Part shown: one piece after another, positions 8,665-17,906 of the stretch
How positions within the stretch are numbered: position 1 is the first letter of the stretch
Layout of the letters: each line of letters begins with the position of its first letter
Assembly (NCBI GenBank): GCA_046351235.1
Contig: JAXLYV010000001.1
Span: 1,488,001-1,552,000, forward strand
Source of the DNA: JBBSAT01 sp046351235
Lineage (GTDB): Bacteria; Myxococcota_A; Polyangia; Polyangiales; Sandaracinaceae
Length of the DNA stretch: 64,000 bases
Direction: 5' to 3'
Translations under genes and position numbers: made by a program
The notes under the pieces: generated by a model
Database searches by the model: none
What the model was told of the DNA's origin: nothing
Seen by the model: only the letters and a program-made list of their open reading frames with translations

Positions 8665-9519
8665 ATGACGACCGAGCGGCTCGGAAAGAAGATCGCGTTC
8701 CTCGGGGCCGGGAACATGGCCGGAGCCCTCGTGAAGGGCCTCGTGGCCGCTGGCGCGTCCGCGCCGGCCGACATCGTCTGCACCGACGTGCGGCGCGAGC
8801 GCCTCGACGAGCTCGAGAAGAAGCACGGCGTGCGGACCTCGAGAGACAACGTCGAGAGCGCCCGCGGCGCCGACGTCGTCGTGCTCTCGACCAAGCCGCA
8901 GGTCTTCGACCGCCTGCTCCCCGACGTCGCCAAGGGCGTGCGCCCCGACGCGCTCGTCGTCTCGATCGCCGCCGGCGTGTCGATCGCGTCGATCGAGGCG
9001 CGCCTTCCCCCGGGCACGCGCGTGGTGCGCACGATGCCGAACACGCCCTGCCTCGTGGACGCGGGCGCCACCGCCATCGCAGCAGGAACCCACGCGAGCG
9101 ACGAAGACGTCGCGCTCGCGCGTCGCATCTTCGACTCGGTGGGCGTCACCGTCGTCCTCGACGAGACGCTGCTCGACGCGGTCACCGGGCTCTCGGGCTC
9201 GGGCCCGGCCTACATGTTCCTGATCATCGAGGCGCTGGCGGATGCGGGCGTGAAGGTCGGTCTGCACCGCGACTCCGCGCAGCTCCTCGCCGCGCAGACC
9301 GTGCTGGGCTCGGCCAAGCTGCTGCTCGAGACGGGCGAGCACCCGGGGCGCCTCAAGGACATGGTGACGAGCCCGGGCGGGACGGCGATCGCGGGGCTGC
9401 ACACGCTCGAGGCGGGGGGCCTGCGGACCACGCTGATCAACGCCGTCGAGACCGCGACCGGGCGCAGCAAGCAGCTCGGCGAGGACATGGCGAAAAAGCT
9501 CGCAGGCAGCGGCTCCTGA
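8665..9519 (+). CDS. proC: Pyrroline-5-carboxylate reductase
   Basis: Last step of proline synthesis: reduces delta-1-pyrroline-5-carboxylate with NAD(P)H in the cytosol. The 284-residue length is usual. The N-terminal Rossmann motif is FLGAGNMAGALVKG (about residues 13-26). MPNTPCLV and the family signature TGLSGSGPAYMF (about 174-185) are present, followed by the C-terminal dimer domain with MVTSPGGTAIAGL. The ATG at 8665 precedes the Rossmann strand directly. Eno follows 55 bp downstream with its own promoter-like sequence. Confidence 0.96.
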   Translation: MTTERLGKKIAFLGAGNMAGALVKGLVAAGASAPADIVCTDVRRERLDELEKKHGVRTSRDNVESARGADVVVLSTKPQVFDRLLPDVAKGVRPDALVVSIAAGVSIASIEARLPPGTRVVRTMPNTPCLVDAGATAIAAGTHASDEDVALARRIFDSVGVTVVLDETLLDAVTGLSGSGPAYMFLIIEALADAGVKVGLHRDSAQLLAAQTVLGSAKLLLETGEHPGRLKDMVTSPGGTAIAGLHTLEAGGLRTTLINAVETATGRSKQLGEDMAKKLAGSGS

Positions 9520-9538
9520 CGCCCACGCGCGGCGGTCG

Positions 9539-9568
9539 TTGACACCTCGGACCCTGCGCCGCTACACC
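9539..9568 (+). promoter_or_regulatory. Candidate promoter of eno (TTGACA-N18-TACACC)
   Basis: A perfect -35 TTGACA at 9539-9544 is followed 18 bases later by TACACC at 9563-9568, which ends 6 bases before the ATG at 9575. The transcript would begin at the start codon. This is one of the two best sigma-70-like promoters in the window. Confidence 0.55.
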
Positions 9569-9574
9569 GCGCGC

Positions 9575-10858
9575 ATGCTGGAGATCACGTCCATCGTCGC
9601 GCGCGAGATCCTCGACTCTCGCGGAAACCCCACCGTCGAAGTGGAGGTCGAGGTCGAGGGCGGCATCGTCGGCCGCGCCGCGGTTCCCTCGGGCGCCTCG
9701 ACGGGCGAGCACGAGGCGCTCGAGCTGCGCGATGGCGACGCCGGTCGCTACCTCGGCAAGGGCGTCCGCAAGGCGGTCGACAACGTCCTCGAGAAGATCG
9801 CGCCCGAGGTGCTCGGCCGCGACGCGCTCGATCAGGCAGGCATCGATCAGGCGATGCTCGACCTCGACGGCACGAAGGCCAAGAGCAAGCTCGGGGCGAA
9901 CGCGATCCTCGGCGTCTCGATGGCCGTCGCGCGCGCGGCGAGCGAGGGCCTCGGCGTCCCGCTCTTCCGCTACCTCGGCGGCGCGCAGGCGTGCGTGCTC
10001 CCGACGCCGCTCATGAACATCCTCAACGGCGGCGTCCACGCCGACAGCGGCCTCGAGGTGCAGGAGTTCATGATCGTGCCTCACGGCGCGCCGACCTTCC
10101 GCGAAGGCCTGCGCATGGGCGCCGAGATCTTCCACCACCTGAAGTCGCTGCTGAAGAAGCAGGGGCTGGCCACGAGCGTGGGCGACGAGGGCGGCTTCGC
10201 GCCTCGCCTTCCCTCGAACGAGTCCGCGATCACCTCGATCCTCGAGGCGATCACCAAGGCTGGCTACACCGCCGGCAAGGACGTCTCGCTGGCGCTCGAC
10301 TGCGCCGCGAGCGAGTTCTTCGACAAGACGAAGAAGACGTACACGTGGGACAAGAAGGAGCACGACGGCGACGCGCTCGTCGCGCTCTACGCGTCGCTCG
10401 CGAGCAAGTACCCGATCGTCTCGATCGAGGACGGCTGCGCCGAGGACGACTGGGCCACGTGGAAGAAGCTGACCGACGCCCTCGGCGCGAAGGTGCAGCT
10501 CGTCGGCGACGATCTCTTCGTGACGAACGTGGAGCGCCTCCAGCGCGGCATCGACGCCGGGATCGCCAACGCGATCCTCGTGAAGGTCAACCAGATCGGC
10601 TCGATCAGCGAGACGCTCTCGGCGATCCGCCTCGGCGCGCGCCACGGCTACTCGTCGATCATCTCGCACCGCAGCGGCGAGACCGAGGACACGTTCATCG
10701 CCGACCTCGCCGTGGCGACGGGCGCCGGCCAGATCAAGACGGGGTCGGCCTCGCGCTCGGATCGCATCGCGAAGTACAACCAGCTGCTCCGCATCGAGGA
10801 GCAGCTCGGGGTGGGCGCGCAGTACGCGGGCCGCTCGACGCTGCGCGCGAGAGCCTGA
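9575..10858 (+). CDS. eno: Enolase
   Basis: Glycolytic enzyme that interconverts 2-phosphoglycerate and phosphoenolpyruvate, Mg-dependent, cytoplasmic. 427 residues, the normal length. It starts MLEITSIVAREILDSRGNPT, the standard enolase N-terminus, which fixes the ATG at 9575 against the TTG frame opening at 9539. SGASTGEHEALELRD is near residue 35. VGDEGGFAP near 201 holds the catalytic Glu region. VSIEDG and GDDLFVTN carry Mg ligands. KVNQIGS near 336 carries the catalytic Lys, and SHRSGETED is near 363. A GC hairpin lies 25 bases after the stop. Confidence 0.97.
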   Translation: MLEITSIVAREILDSRGNPTVEVEVEVEGGIVGRAAVPSGASTGEHEALELRDGDAGRYLGKGVRKAVDNVLEKIAPEVLGRDALDQAGIDQAMLDLDGTKAKSKLGANAILGVSMAVARAASEGLGVPLFRYLGGAQACVLPTPLMNILNGGVHADSGLEVQEFMIVPHGAPTFREGLRMGAEIFHHLKSLLKKQGLATSVGDEGGFAPRLPSNESAITSILEAITKAGYTAGKDVSLALDCAASEFFDKTKKTYTWDKKEHDGDALVALYASLASKYPIVSIEDGCAEDDWATWKKLTDALGAKVQLVGDDLFVTNVERLQRGIDAGIANAILVKVNQIGSISETLSAIRLGARHGYSSIISHRSGETEDTFIADLAVATGAGQIKTGSASRSDRIAKYNQLLRIEEQLGVGAQYAGRSTLRARA

Positions 10859-10883
10859 GCGAGCGGGGGCGCGCGCTCGAGCG

Positions 10884-10902
10884 GGGCGCGTGCACCGCGC
10901 CC
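10884..10902 (+). terminator. Hairpin after eno
   Basis: Perfect 7-bp inverted repeat GGGCGCG / CGCGCCC with a 5-base loop; a short TTT lies about 8 bases later. Plausible weak terminator for eno. Confidence 0.4.
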
Positions 10903-10952
10903 GCCGGGCTTTGACACGGCGCGGCACCTACAGAGACGCCAGCGAAACGCCG

Positions 10953-10982
10953 TTGCAGCACGAACGGCGCGACGCGTAGACT
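10953..10982 (+). promoter_or_regulatory. Candidate promoter TTGCAG-N18-TAGACT
   Basis: TTGCAG (10953-10958) and TAGACT (10977-10982) are 18 bases apart, upstream of the lipoprotein pair starting at 11046. A perfect TTGACA at 10911-10916 has no well-spaced -10. Confidence 0.3.
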
Positions 10983-11045
10983 CCTCGTCGCGGCAATTGG
11001 CGCACGCGAGCGCGCGTGTGGATGCCGACGACCGTGGAGGCGCAG

Positions 11046-13607
11046 ATGCATCGCTTGGCTCGTTTCTGGAGTCGCACGTGGAAGCCGATTGTCGCATCGG
11101 CGCTCGTGCTCTTGGTGTTCGCGTGTGGAGGCGGCGGCTGCTCGGGCTGCGCGGGATGCGGCATCTCGCCGATCCCCGGCGCGTTCCCCCAGGCGCAACG
11201 CATCCCGAACTCGGCGCAGGTCCGCCTGACGTCGGGCGGCATCGACTTCATCGAGTCGAACATCACGCCGATCGTCGAGAACGTCCTCGGTGGTGGCCTC
11301 GACTTCCCCGTGCACCGGATCGATCAGTCCATCAGCCTCGGGATCGGGTCGGTCACGATCCACATCTGCGACGACGACCACTGCGGCGTCCGGATCGGTC
11401 TGCAGACCGTCGACATCACGCCCACCGCGCCGAACCGGCTCGTGGTCCACCTGCGCGCGACGATTCAGGGCACGCACGGGAACAACACCGACGTCGCCAC
11501 CTACACGCCGGGCGCGTGGCCGGGCACCTGCGACCTCACGATCGACAGCGGCCCGGGCTCCCGCAACTTCATCGGCATCACGGCGGTGCTCGAGCTGCGC
11601 AACATCACCGGCCACCCGGCGCGCGACGGCTACACGCAGCTCGTGGTCGTCAGTGTCGACCAGACCTCGGGCGAAGGCATCGAGGACGCGGACTTCGACA
11701 TCGGCGGCCCGTTCTACTGCGGCATCGGCAACCTCGGGTTCATCAAGAACCTCATCCTCGACCAGCTGAACGGCCAGATCGCCGGCCTCTTGAACGGCGC
11801 CATCGGCGACAATCTCTGCCAGCGCCCCGCGATGTATGCGGACGGGACCACGGGCTGCCCGACGGGCACGTTCGCCGTCGGCACCGGCGCGAACGCCGTC
11901 TGCCGCTACGCCAACTCGGCGAGCGCGGAGTGCGTGCCGACGCTCCTCGGCATGGACGGCCGCGGCGATCTCGGAGGCCAGTTCCTCGGCGGCTTCTCGC
12001 CCGGCACCCACGCGCCCATCCAGCTCGTGCTCGCGGCCGGCGGGGACGGCCAGGCCGTGAACATGGGCATGACCGTCGACATGGTCGGCGGCTTCATGTC
12101 GATGGACCGCACGTTCATGTCGTCGCCGGGCCACAACGCGTGCGTCCCGCGCATCGATCCGCCGACGCCCTTCCCGCCCGCCATCGCGCAGGCCGCCGCG
12201 TTCCAGGGCAACGTGATCCCGGGGACCAGCACGAGTGCCCACGTCGGCATCGGCATCGCCGAGGACTACCTGAACTACGCCGGCTACGGCATGTTCGACT
12301 CGGGCATGCTCTGCATCGGCACGGGCACGCGCCTCTCGCAGCAGCTCTCCACGGGGCTGCTCTCGGCGCTCGCCCGCTCGCTCAACTCGCTCACCTTCCC
12401 CGACGACAACGCGGCCGTCGCCATCGCGGTGCGCCCGCAGCAGCCGCCGCACTTCGACATCGGCACCGACGCAAGCTCCCCGCTCCTGACGGTCACGCTG
12501 CCCGAGGCGATGATCGACTTCTACGTGTGGAGCAGCGAGCGCTACATCCGCTTCATGACGTACCAGACCGATCTCGTCATCGAGATCAACCTGAGCGTCA
12601 ACGACATGAACCAGCTCGTGCCGGAGATCGTCTCGGTCACGCCCACGAACTCGGTCGTCACCAACTCCGAGCTGCTCTCCGAGTCGCCCACGGCGCTCGC
12701 CGGCACGCTCGAGACGATCATCCACTCGTTCGCCGGGATGCTCACGAGCGGCATCTCGCCGTTCGACCTGCCCGCGATCATGGGCTTCAACCTCCAGGTG
12801 CCGGACGGCGGCATCGTCGGCATCAACAGCAGCGGCGACGACTTCCTCTCCATCTGGGCGAACCTCACGCTCGCGGCGGAGACCCGGTCGATCGACACCT
12901 CGCTCGAGCTGAGCGACCTCGTCCTCTCGCCCGAGAGCATGGAGGTCGAGCACTGGGGTGAGACGCGCAACACCGTCTGGGTGCACTTCGCGTCGCAGGG
13001 CGCCGAGGCCTCCGAGCAGGTCGAGTACCAGTACCGCGTGGATCAGGGCCCGTGGTCGACGTGGACGACCGAGCCCGCGGTGCAGATCGACGACGACGTG
13101 CTGCTCCTCCAGGCGCGGCACCAGATCGAGGCGCGCAGCCGCGTGGTCGGTGCGTCGCGCACGGTCGACGGGACGCCGGCGATGGCCGAGCTCCTCGTCG
13201 ACGTGCTCGCGCCGACGGTCTCGCTCGAGCGCAGCGCCAACGGCATGGTCGCCCTCGGCGACGACATCGTGAGCGAGGGCAACCTCACCTACCGCTTCCG
13301 CGTCGACGGCGAGGAATGGAGCGAGTGGTCGACGCGCGACGAGGTCGCGCTCGGCGCGGCCGCGCTCGCCGCCGAGCACCTGCTCGTCGAGGTCGAGGTG
13401 CGGGACGAGGCGGGCAACGTGGGCCGGGCGCAGCAAGCGCTCATCCGCGGCCTGCCGAACCCGGCGGCCTCGAGTGGCTGTGGCTGCCGCGTCGGCGGCG
13501 CCGACGCCGGCACGAGCCCGCTCGCCGGCCTGCTCTCGATGGTGGTCGTCGGTCTCTTCGTGTCCCGTCGCCGCGCGCGCGCGGCGAGCCGGAAGGAGCG
13601 CGTCTGA
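11046..13607 (+). CDS. Large lipoprotein with MYXO-CTERM-like C-terminus
   Basis: An 853-residue exported protein. The N-terminus reads as a lipoprotein signal (VLLVFAC, Cys27) followed by Cys/Gly clusters. The C-terminus has Gly-Cys-Gly-Cys, then a hydrophobic segment (LAGLLSMVVVGLFV) and SRRRAR, the layout of MYXO-CTERM sorting signals. Between them lies a long region, and then an Ig-like stretch around residues 660-800 (VEYQYRVDQGPWSTW, RFRVDGEEWSEW). A GGAGG ribosome site 5 bases upstream fixes the ATG at 11046 rather than 11016. Its stop overlaps the next start (TGATG), so the two are translationally coupled. Function unknown. Confidence 0.85.
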   Translation: MHRLARFWSRTWKPIVASALVLLVFACGGGGCSGCAGCGISPIPGAFPQAQRIPNSAQVRLTSGGIDFIESNITPIVENVLGGGLDFPVHRIDQSISLGIGSVTIHICDDDHCGVRIGLQTVDITPTAPNRLVVHLRATIQGTHGNNTDVATYTPGAWPGTCDLTIDSGPGSRNFIGITAVLELRNITGHPARDGYTQLVVVSVDQTSGEGIEDADFDIGGPFYCGIGNLGFIKNLILDQLNGQIAGLLNGAIGDNLCQRPAMYADGTTGCPTGTFAVGTGANAVCRYANSASAECVPTLLGMDGRGDLGGQFLGGFSPGTHAPIQLVLAAGGDGQAVNMGMTVDMVGGFMSMDRTFMSSPGHNACVPRIDPPTPFPPAIAQAAAFQGNVIPGTSTSAHVGIGIAEDYLNYAGYGMFDSGMLCIGTGTRLSQQLSTGLLSALARSLNSLTFPDDNAAVAIAVRPQQPPHFDIGTDASSPLLTVTLPEAMIDFYVWSSERYIRFMTYQTDLVIEINLSVNDMNQLVPEIVSVTPTNSVVTNSELLSESPTALAGTLETIIHSFAGMLTSGISPFDLPAIMGFNLQVPDGGIVGINSSGDDFLSIWANLTLAAETRSIDTSLELSDLVLSPESMEVEHWGETRNTVWVHFASQGAEASEQVEYQYRVDQGPWSTWTTEPAVQIDDDVLLLQARHQIEARSRVVGASRTVDGTPAMAELLVDVLAPTVSLERSANGMVALGDDIVSEGNLTYRFRVDGEEWSEWSTRDEVALGAAALAAEHLLVEVEVRDEAGNVGRAQQALIRGLPNPAASSGCGCRVGGADAGTSPLAGLLSMVVVGLFVSRRRARAASRKERV

Positions 13608-15286
13608 TGCGTGCGGTTCTCTTCGTGGGTGCGCTGCTCGCCCTGAGCAGCGCGTCGATGGGCTGTAGCTGCGGCGGCGAGGTCACCCCGCCCGGAACGG
13701 ACGGCGGCAACCCGCCGAACGACGCGACGGTCGGCCCCCACTGCGGTGACCAGTGCGTTCCCGCGGCCCCCCCCGGCAGCCCCATGGGCCAGGCGTGCTG
13801 CGAGATGACGAACCAGTGCGTCGACTACAACGTCAACATGCTCTGCGATCCGGGCTTCACCTGCCCGGTCGCGAACGTGATGATGGACGCCAGCTGCCAC
13901 ATCACGTGCTCGATGTGCATGGAGCGTCCGCCCTTGCAGCCGGGGTTCCTCGCCACCGATCTCGACTTCGTGATCGACTCGAGCCACCACGGCTTCCTCA
14001 GCGGCTACAGCCCCGGCAACCCGCCCTCGACGGACTACGGCGACCTCGTGTTCACCGCGGTCGACCTCACGGACGCGACGGTGGATTGGGAGATCGTCGA
14101 CGGCGCGCCCTCGATGCCCATCACGGCCGGCCCGAGCGGCTGGCGTCACGGCGTCTCGGCGCCTGGCGACGACGTGGGACGCTGGTCGTCGATCGCGGTG
14201 AGCGCGACCGGAACGTTCTACGTCGCCTACTACGATGCGACCCACGGCGCGCTCCGGCTCGCCATCGGGATGGCCGGAAGCTGGGATGTGCAGACGGTCG
14301 ACGACACGGGCGACGCCGGTCGCTACGCCTCGATCCTCCTGACGTCGACGGGCGCGCCGATGATCGCGTACGCCGGCTGGGAGACGAACGCGATGGGCGA
14401 GGTGCACAGCCAGGCGCGCGTCGCGCTGGCGTCGAGCGCCACGCCGGCCGCCGCGACCGACTGGACCATCACGCGCCTCGGCGACGGCGTGAGCCCCTGC
14501 CGACAGGCGTTCTGCGGCACGGGTGAGACCTGTCTCGCGAGCGGCGCGTGCGTCGCGTCGAGCGGCAGCTGCAGCCCGGCGTGCACCGGCGACAACGTCT
14601 GCGTCGGCGGCACCTGCCAGGCGTCGGTTCCCGACGACTACACCGAGGACCTGCTCCCGGGCCGCGCGCTGTACACGCAGCTCGTGGCGACCAGCGGCGG
14701 CTTCGCGCTCGTCTACTACGATCGCACGGCCGGCAACCTGTACGGCGTGCAGGCCACGGGCACGACGTGGGGCGCGCCCTTCCTCATCGACGGCTACGGC
14801 CGCAACGACCCGAGCGTGGGCGACACGGGCATCGGCGCGTCGATCTCGATCGACAGCAACGGGCTCTGGCACGTGACCTACGTCGACGGCGCGGACGAGG
14901 TGCTCCGCTACGCGCGCATCAACCCGGGCGCGACGCCCACGGTCACGATCCGCGAGATCATCGACGACGGCAGCACCGTCGACGGCACGATGCCGCAGCC
15001 GGATGGCCGCCACATCGTCGGCGACGACAGCTCGGTCGTCGCCATGCCGGGCGGCGAGGTCCGCGTGGCCTACCAGGACTCGACCGCCGTCCGCACGATG
15101 ATCGCGTACCGGTCGCCGACCGGCACGTGGTCGCACCGCGTCCTCGACCCGATGGAGCACAACGGGTACTGGATCGAGCAGGTGCTCGACGGCGCCGAGA
15201 CCTACGTCGCGTCGTGGTACCTCGATCGGACCGGCACGATGCTCCACAACGGCATCCACGTGACGCAGGTTCCGCCCGCCAACTGA
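13607..15286 (+). CDS. Lipoprotein with beta-propeller-like repeats
   Basis: A 559-residue predicted lipoprotein (signal ending SASMGC, Cys20). After a Cys-rich section (about residues 45-110) come repeated strands of the type WSSIAVSATGTFYVAYYD, YASILLTSTGAPMIAYA and SISIDSNGLWHVTYVD. This is the pattern of sialidase/BNR-like beta-propellers lacking enzyme motifs. A small Cys cluster (CRQAFCGTGETC, ACTGDNVCVGGTC) sits in the middle. The start codon overlaps the stop of the preceding lipoprotein gene, so the pair is probably made in fixed ratio and may form one surface complex. A strong hairpin follows the stop. Confidence 0.85.
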   Translation: MRAVLFVGALLALSSASMGCSCGGEVTPPGTDGGNPPNDATVGPHCGDQCVPAAPPGSPMGQACCEMTNQCVDYNVNMLCDPGFTCPVANVMMDASCHITCSMCMERPPLQPGFLATDLDFVIDSSHHGFLSGYSPGNPPSTDYGDLVFTAVDLTDATVDWEIVDGAPSMPITAGPSGWRHGVSAPGDDVGRWSSIAVSATGTFYVAYYDATHGALRLAIGMAGSWDVQTVDDTGDAGRYASILLTSTGAPMIAYAGWETNAMGEVHSQARVALASSATPAAATDWTITRLGDGVSPCRQAFCGTGETCLASGACVASSGSCSPACTGDNVCVGGTCQASVPDDYTEDLLPGRALYTQLVATSGGFALVYYDRTAGNLYGVQATGTTWGAPFLIDGYGRNDPSVGDTGIGASISIDSNGLWHVTYVDGADEVLRYARINPGATPTVTIREIIDDGSTVDGTMPQPDGRHIVGDDSSVVAMPGGEVRVAYQDSTAVRTMIAYRSPTGTWSHRVLDPMEHNGYWIEQVLDGAETYVASWYLDRTGTMLHNGIHVTQVPPAN

Positions 15287-15310
15287 GCGAGCGAGCGGTT
15301 TCGACGAACG

Positions 15311-15340
15311 TCGCCCCGGATGCTTCGGCGTCCGGGGCGA
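15311..15340. terminator. Strong bidirectional hairpin with TTCG loop
   Basis: Arms at 15311-15323 and 15328-15340 pair over 13 bp (one G-U) around a TTCG tetraloop; the outer 10 bp are perfect. It lies between convergent genes ending at 15286 and 15372 and could end transcripts from both sides. Confidence 0.65.
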
Positions 15341-15371
15341 TGACGTTCCGTCCCTACGCTCGACGAAGCGG

Positions 15372-16127
15372 TCAATGCAGCGTGACGACGCGAGCCGCGC
15401 GCTCGGCGAACGAGCGCAGCGCGACCGAGAGCTCGGGCGAGGCGGCGAGCTCGGCCAGCTCCGTGGAGGTCGCGAGCGGGACCAGCGGAAGCGAGATCTC
15501 GAGGGGCGCGTACGGGTTCTTGAGGAGCGCCGCGCGGACGGCGCCGCGAGCGATCCAGCGGACGCTCGCCGCGACCTCTCGCAGCACGTCGCCGACGATC
15601 GGCCGGCGCGCGACGAGGCGCACCACGTCGTCCTGGGTCAGCGCGGGGTTGCCGAGCAGCACGCGGATCACGTCGGGATGCGGGTCGCGGAGCACGCGCG
15701 CGAGGAGCTGCCGATCGCGACGCCGCGCGAGCGATTTGCGCTCGCCGAGGGCGAGCGGGCGGCCGCGCCCGAAGTCGGGGATGCGCTCGAGCTCGTCATC
15801 GCCCGCCGACTGCGCCGCGCCCTGCGCGCCGAGGATCCCCGCGAGCATCGAGAGCGCGTGCTCGCTCGCCGCCGAGGCCAGGCGCGCCCGGAGCTCGGAC
15901 GCGTCGTGGGGAGCGAGCGCCGCGCCCACCGCGACCAGCAGGCCCAGCGCGCCCACGTGACGCACGGTCGCGTGCGTGAGCACCACGTCGAGCGCGGCGA
16001 CGACGCGCGCGGGATCGCCCTCCAGCTCGGAGCGCACGTACCCGACCGCCATCACCGGATCGTGCGCCGCCTCCACGACGCGGGCCCACCGGAGGGCGAG
16101 GTCCGAGGCATCGGCGGCCGGGGGCAT
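15372..16127 (-). CDS. Helical-repeat protein of unknown function (DUF2336-like)
   Basis: A 251-residue soluble protein made of short helical repeats. The section reading LARVLRDPHPDVIRVLLGN, then ALTQDDVVRLVARRP and VRAALLKNPYAPLEI resembles HEAT/leucine-rich-variant repeats and DUF2336-type proteins. No catalytic residues are apparent. The start at 16127 (MPPAADASDLALRW) is chosen because the longer frame to 16265 would overlap the divergent PhaR-like gene. Promoter space between the two genes is about 70 bp. Function unknown. Confidence 0.65.
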   Translation of the reverse strand: MPPAADASDLALRWARVVEAAHDPVMAVGYVRSELEGDPARVVAALDVVLTHATVRHVGALGLLVAVGAALAPHDASELRARLASAASEHALSMLAGILGAQGAAQSAGDDELERIPDFGRGRPLALGERKSLARRRDRQLLARVLRDPHPDVIRVLLGNPALTQDDVVRLVARRPIVGDVLREVAASVRWIARGAVRAALLKNPYAPLEISLPLVPLATSTELAELAASPELSVALRSFAERAARVVTLH

Positions 16128-16197
16128 CGGGCCCAGTATGAACGAGGCCTCCTCCGCGCGCTTGACGCGTCGCGTTGGTTCTGGCACTGCGAAGGGA

Positions 16198-16878
16198 GTG
16201 ACTTCGCCATCGACCCAGAACGACCGCGGCGCCAAGGATGCCTCCCGCAGCCCGCGCGTCATCAAGCGCTACGCGAACCGCAAGCTCTACGACACGCGCG
16301 ACAGCCGCTACGTCACGCTGCTCCAGATCGCGGAGTACGTGCGGCAGGGCGAGGACGTCTCCATCATCGACAACACGACGAAGGAGGACCTCACCAACAT
16401 CACGCTCGCGCAGATCGTCTACGAGGAAGAGCGCAAGTCCGGGGACGAGGCGCGCCGCGGCGCGGGCACGATGTCGACCCTGCGGGGCCTCATCCAGCAG
16501 AGCGGCGAGCGGCTCATCACCTCGCTCCGCGAGGGCCCCGTCGGCAAGCTCATCGCGCGCCGCGAGGACGGCACGCCCGAGACCGAGATCGCGGTTCCCG
16601 CGCCGGCGCCCGAGCCCGTGGCAGCGCCCGCGGAGGGCGCCAAGGCCGAGCGGCGCCTCATGAGCCCGAAGGAGGCGTTCGACGAGCTCCAGCGGCTCGC
16701 CGACGATCGCATCCGCAGCGTGCTCGGCGTGGCCATCGGGCACGTCCACAACCTGCAGAACGAAGTGAAGGGCCTCCAAGCGCGCATCGAGGAGCTCGAG
16801 CAGAAGCTCGTCGCGGCGCAGAAGCGGCGCGACCACGAGCCCGACGCGAAGGACGCGAAGGACAAGGACGCCGGCTGA
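16198..16878 (+). CDS. PhaR-like polyhydroxyalkanoate synthesis regulator
   Basis: A 226-residue DNA-binding regulator. The N-terminal domain reads VIKRYANRKLYDTRDSRYV, then TLLQIAEYVRQGEDVSIID, the signature of the PHB/PHA accumulation regulator DNA-binding domain (PhaR). It is followed by a longer variable part and a C-terminal coiled coil (about residues 165-215, HNLQNEVKGLQARIEELEQ). PhaR proteins sense polyester granules and repress phasin genes; no pha gene is nearby, so the target is unknown. The GTG at 16198 gives a 20-residue lead-in; an in-frame ATG at 16138 is possible but would leave only 10 bp to the divergent gene. Confidence 0.82.
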   Translation: MTSPSTQNDRGAKDASRSPRVIKRYANRKLYDTRDSRYVTLLQIAEYVRQGEDVSIIDNTTKEDLTNITLAQIVYEEERKSGDEARRGAGTMSTLRGLIQQSGERLITSLREGPVGKLIARREDGTPETEIAVPAPAPEPVAAPAEGAKAERRLMSPKEAFDELQRLADDRIRSVLGVAIGHVHNLQNEVKGLQARIEELEQKLVAAQKRRDHEPDAKDAKDKDAG

Positions 16879-16986
16879 GCCAGATCCTCCCGTCGACCCT
16901 CTCGCGCAGCGGCGACGAGACGGCCACGGCGCGCGAAGAGCAGCCTCGCTCGCGAGGAGCGAAGCGACGAAGCGGAGAGGGGGTGA

Positions 16987-17036
16987 GCGAGATCCGGCTC
17001 CGCCGGTCTCGCGAGGGGGCGCGCCCAGCGCCCCCT
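16987..17036. terminator. Double hairpin between convergent genes
   Basis: Two adjacent stems. The first is 16987-17012 (6+5 bp with one bulged base, 3-base loop). The second is 17014-17036 (perfect 9 bp AGGGGGCGC / GCGCCCCCT, 5-base loop). They lie between the PhaR-like gene and the anti-sigma gene, which end toward each other. Confidence 0.6.
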
Positions 17037-17047
17037 GGAAACTCAGC

Positions 17048-17890
17048 TCAGTACGCCTGGAAGGGGTGCGCCGAGGCCGCGAGCCGGATCATCGCATCGC
17101 GGTCCAGGTCGCCCGTGAACGCGTACGTCAGGCCGCCCATCTGCACCATCGGCACGGTGTAGCCGTGCACGGTCCGGTAGTAGAGGTCGTGCCCTTCCAT
17201 GCGAACGTGGTCGGCGCCGCGGAAGGTCTCGGGCGGCGGCTCGAACACGAGCACCGTCACGCGGTGGCCGCGCACGGCGTAGTAGAACGCCGCGGCTTCG
17301 CGCTCGCGCACGTTCGAGAGGCGCGCGCCGAGCAGCTCCGCATCCGCGCGCGGGCCGAAGTCGACGGGGCGCGCCGGGAACTCGAGCTTGCGCTGGAACC
17401 ACGTCGTCATCTGCGCGGGCGAGCCCTGCACCTCGGGCGGGTGGTCGCGCTCGTGGCGCCGCACGACCTCTTCGAACACCGGCACGCCCGCCGCCTCGAT
17501 CGCGACGGCATCGGCCGCGTCGTCGGTCTGCGTGGCGAAGCCGAGCGCCACGACGGCGACGGCCGCCGCAGGGAGCGCGTAGCGCGCGAGGCGCGAGTCC
17601 TGGCGCGGCGTCGGTGCCCGTCGCTCGTCGGGCTTCACGGGCACCACGCTCACGGTGCGCCGCGGCGCGCTGTCGAGCGCCGTCATCACCCGCAGGCGAA
17701 GGTGCTCGGGCGCCTTCACCCCGCCGAGCGCCTGCTTGCTCGCCCGCTTCATCGACTGCGCGAACATCGCGTGCTCGCGGCAGATCACGCAGCCCGCGAG
17801 GTGTTTCTCGAACTCGATCTGCGCCGAGCTGTCGAGCTCGCCGTCGACCAACGCATCGACGTGCCGCTTCACGACGCGGCAGGTGGTCAT
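17048..17890 (-). CDS. Anti-sigma factor with zinc-binding (ZAS) domain
   Basis: A 280-residue single-pass membrane protein. The N-terminal zinc-binding anti-sigma domain contains KHLAGCVIC (H-x3-C-x2-C), the ZAS signature. One membrane segment (ALPAAAVAVVALGFA, about residues 105-120) is followed by a periplasmic domain of unknown ligand. It should hold the sigma factor encoded just upstream inactive at the membrane. The start is fixed by GGAGG 6 bases before the ATG at 17890. A frame extending to 17989 runs through the tandem repeat and is probably not translated. Confidence 0.88.
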   Translation of the reverse strand: MTTCRVVKRHVDALVDGELDSSAQIEFEKHLAGCVICREHAMFAQSMKRASKQALGGVKAPEHLRLRVMTALDSAPRRTVSVVPVKPDERRAPTPRQDSRLARYALPAAAVAVVALGFATQTDDAADAVAIEAAGVPVFEEVVRRHERDHPPEVQGSPAQMTTWFQRKLEFPARPVDFGPRADAELLGARLSNVREREAAAFYYAVRGHRVTVLVFEPPPETFRGADHVRMEGHDLYYRTVHGYTVPMVQMGGLTYAFTGDLDRDAMIRLAASAHPFQAY

Positions 17891-17906
17891 GACGCACCTC
17901 CAGCGA

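Noticed and set aside
16183..16200. Possible sigma-54 promoter before the PhaR-like gene (GG-N10-GC spacing)
   Set aside because: Only the GG/GC pair fits; the flanking consensus bases do not, and no enhancer site was seen.
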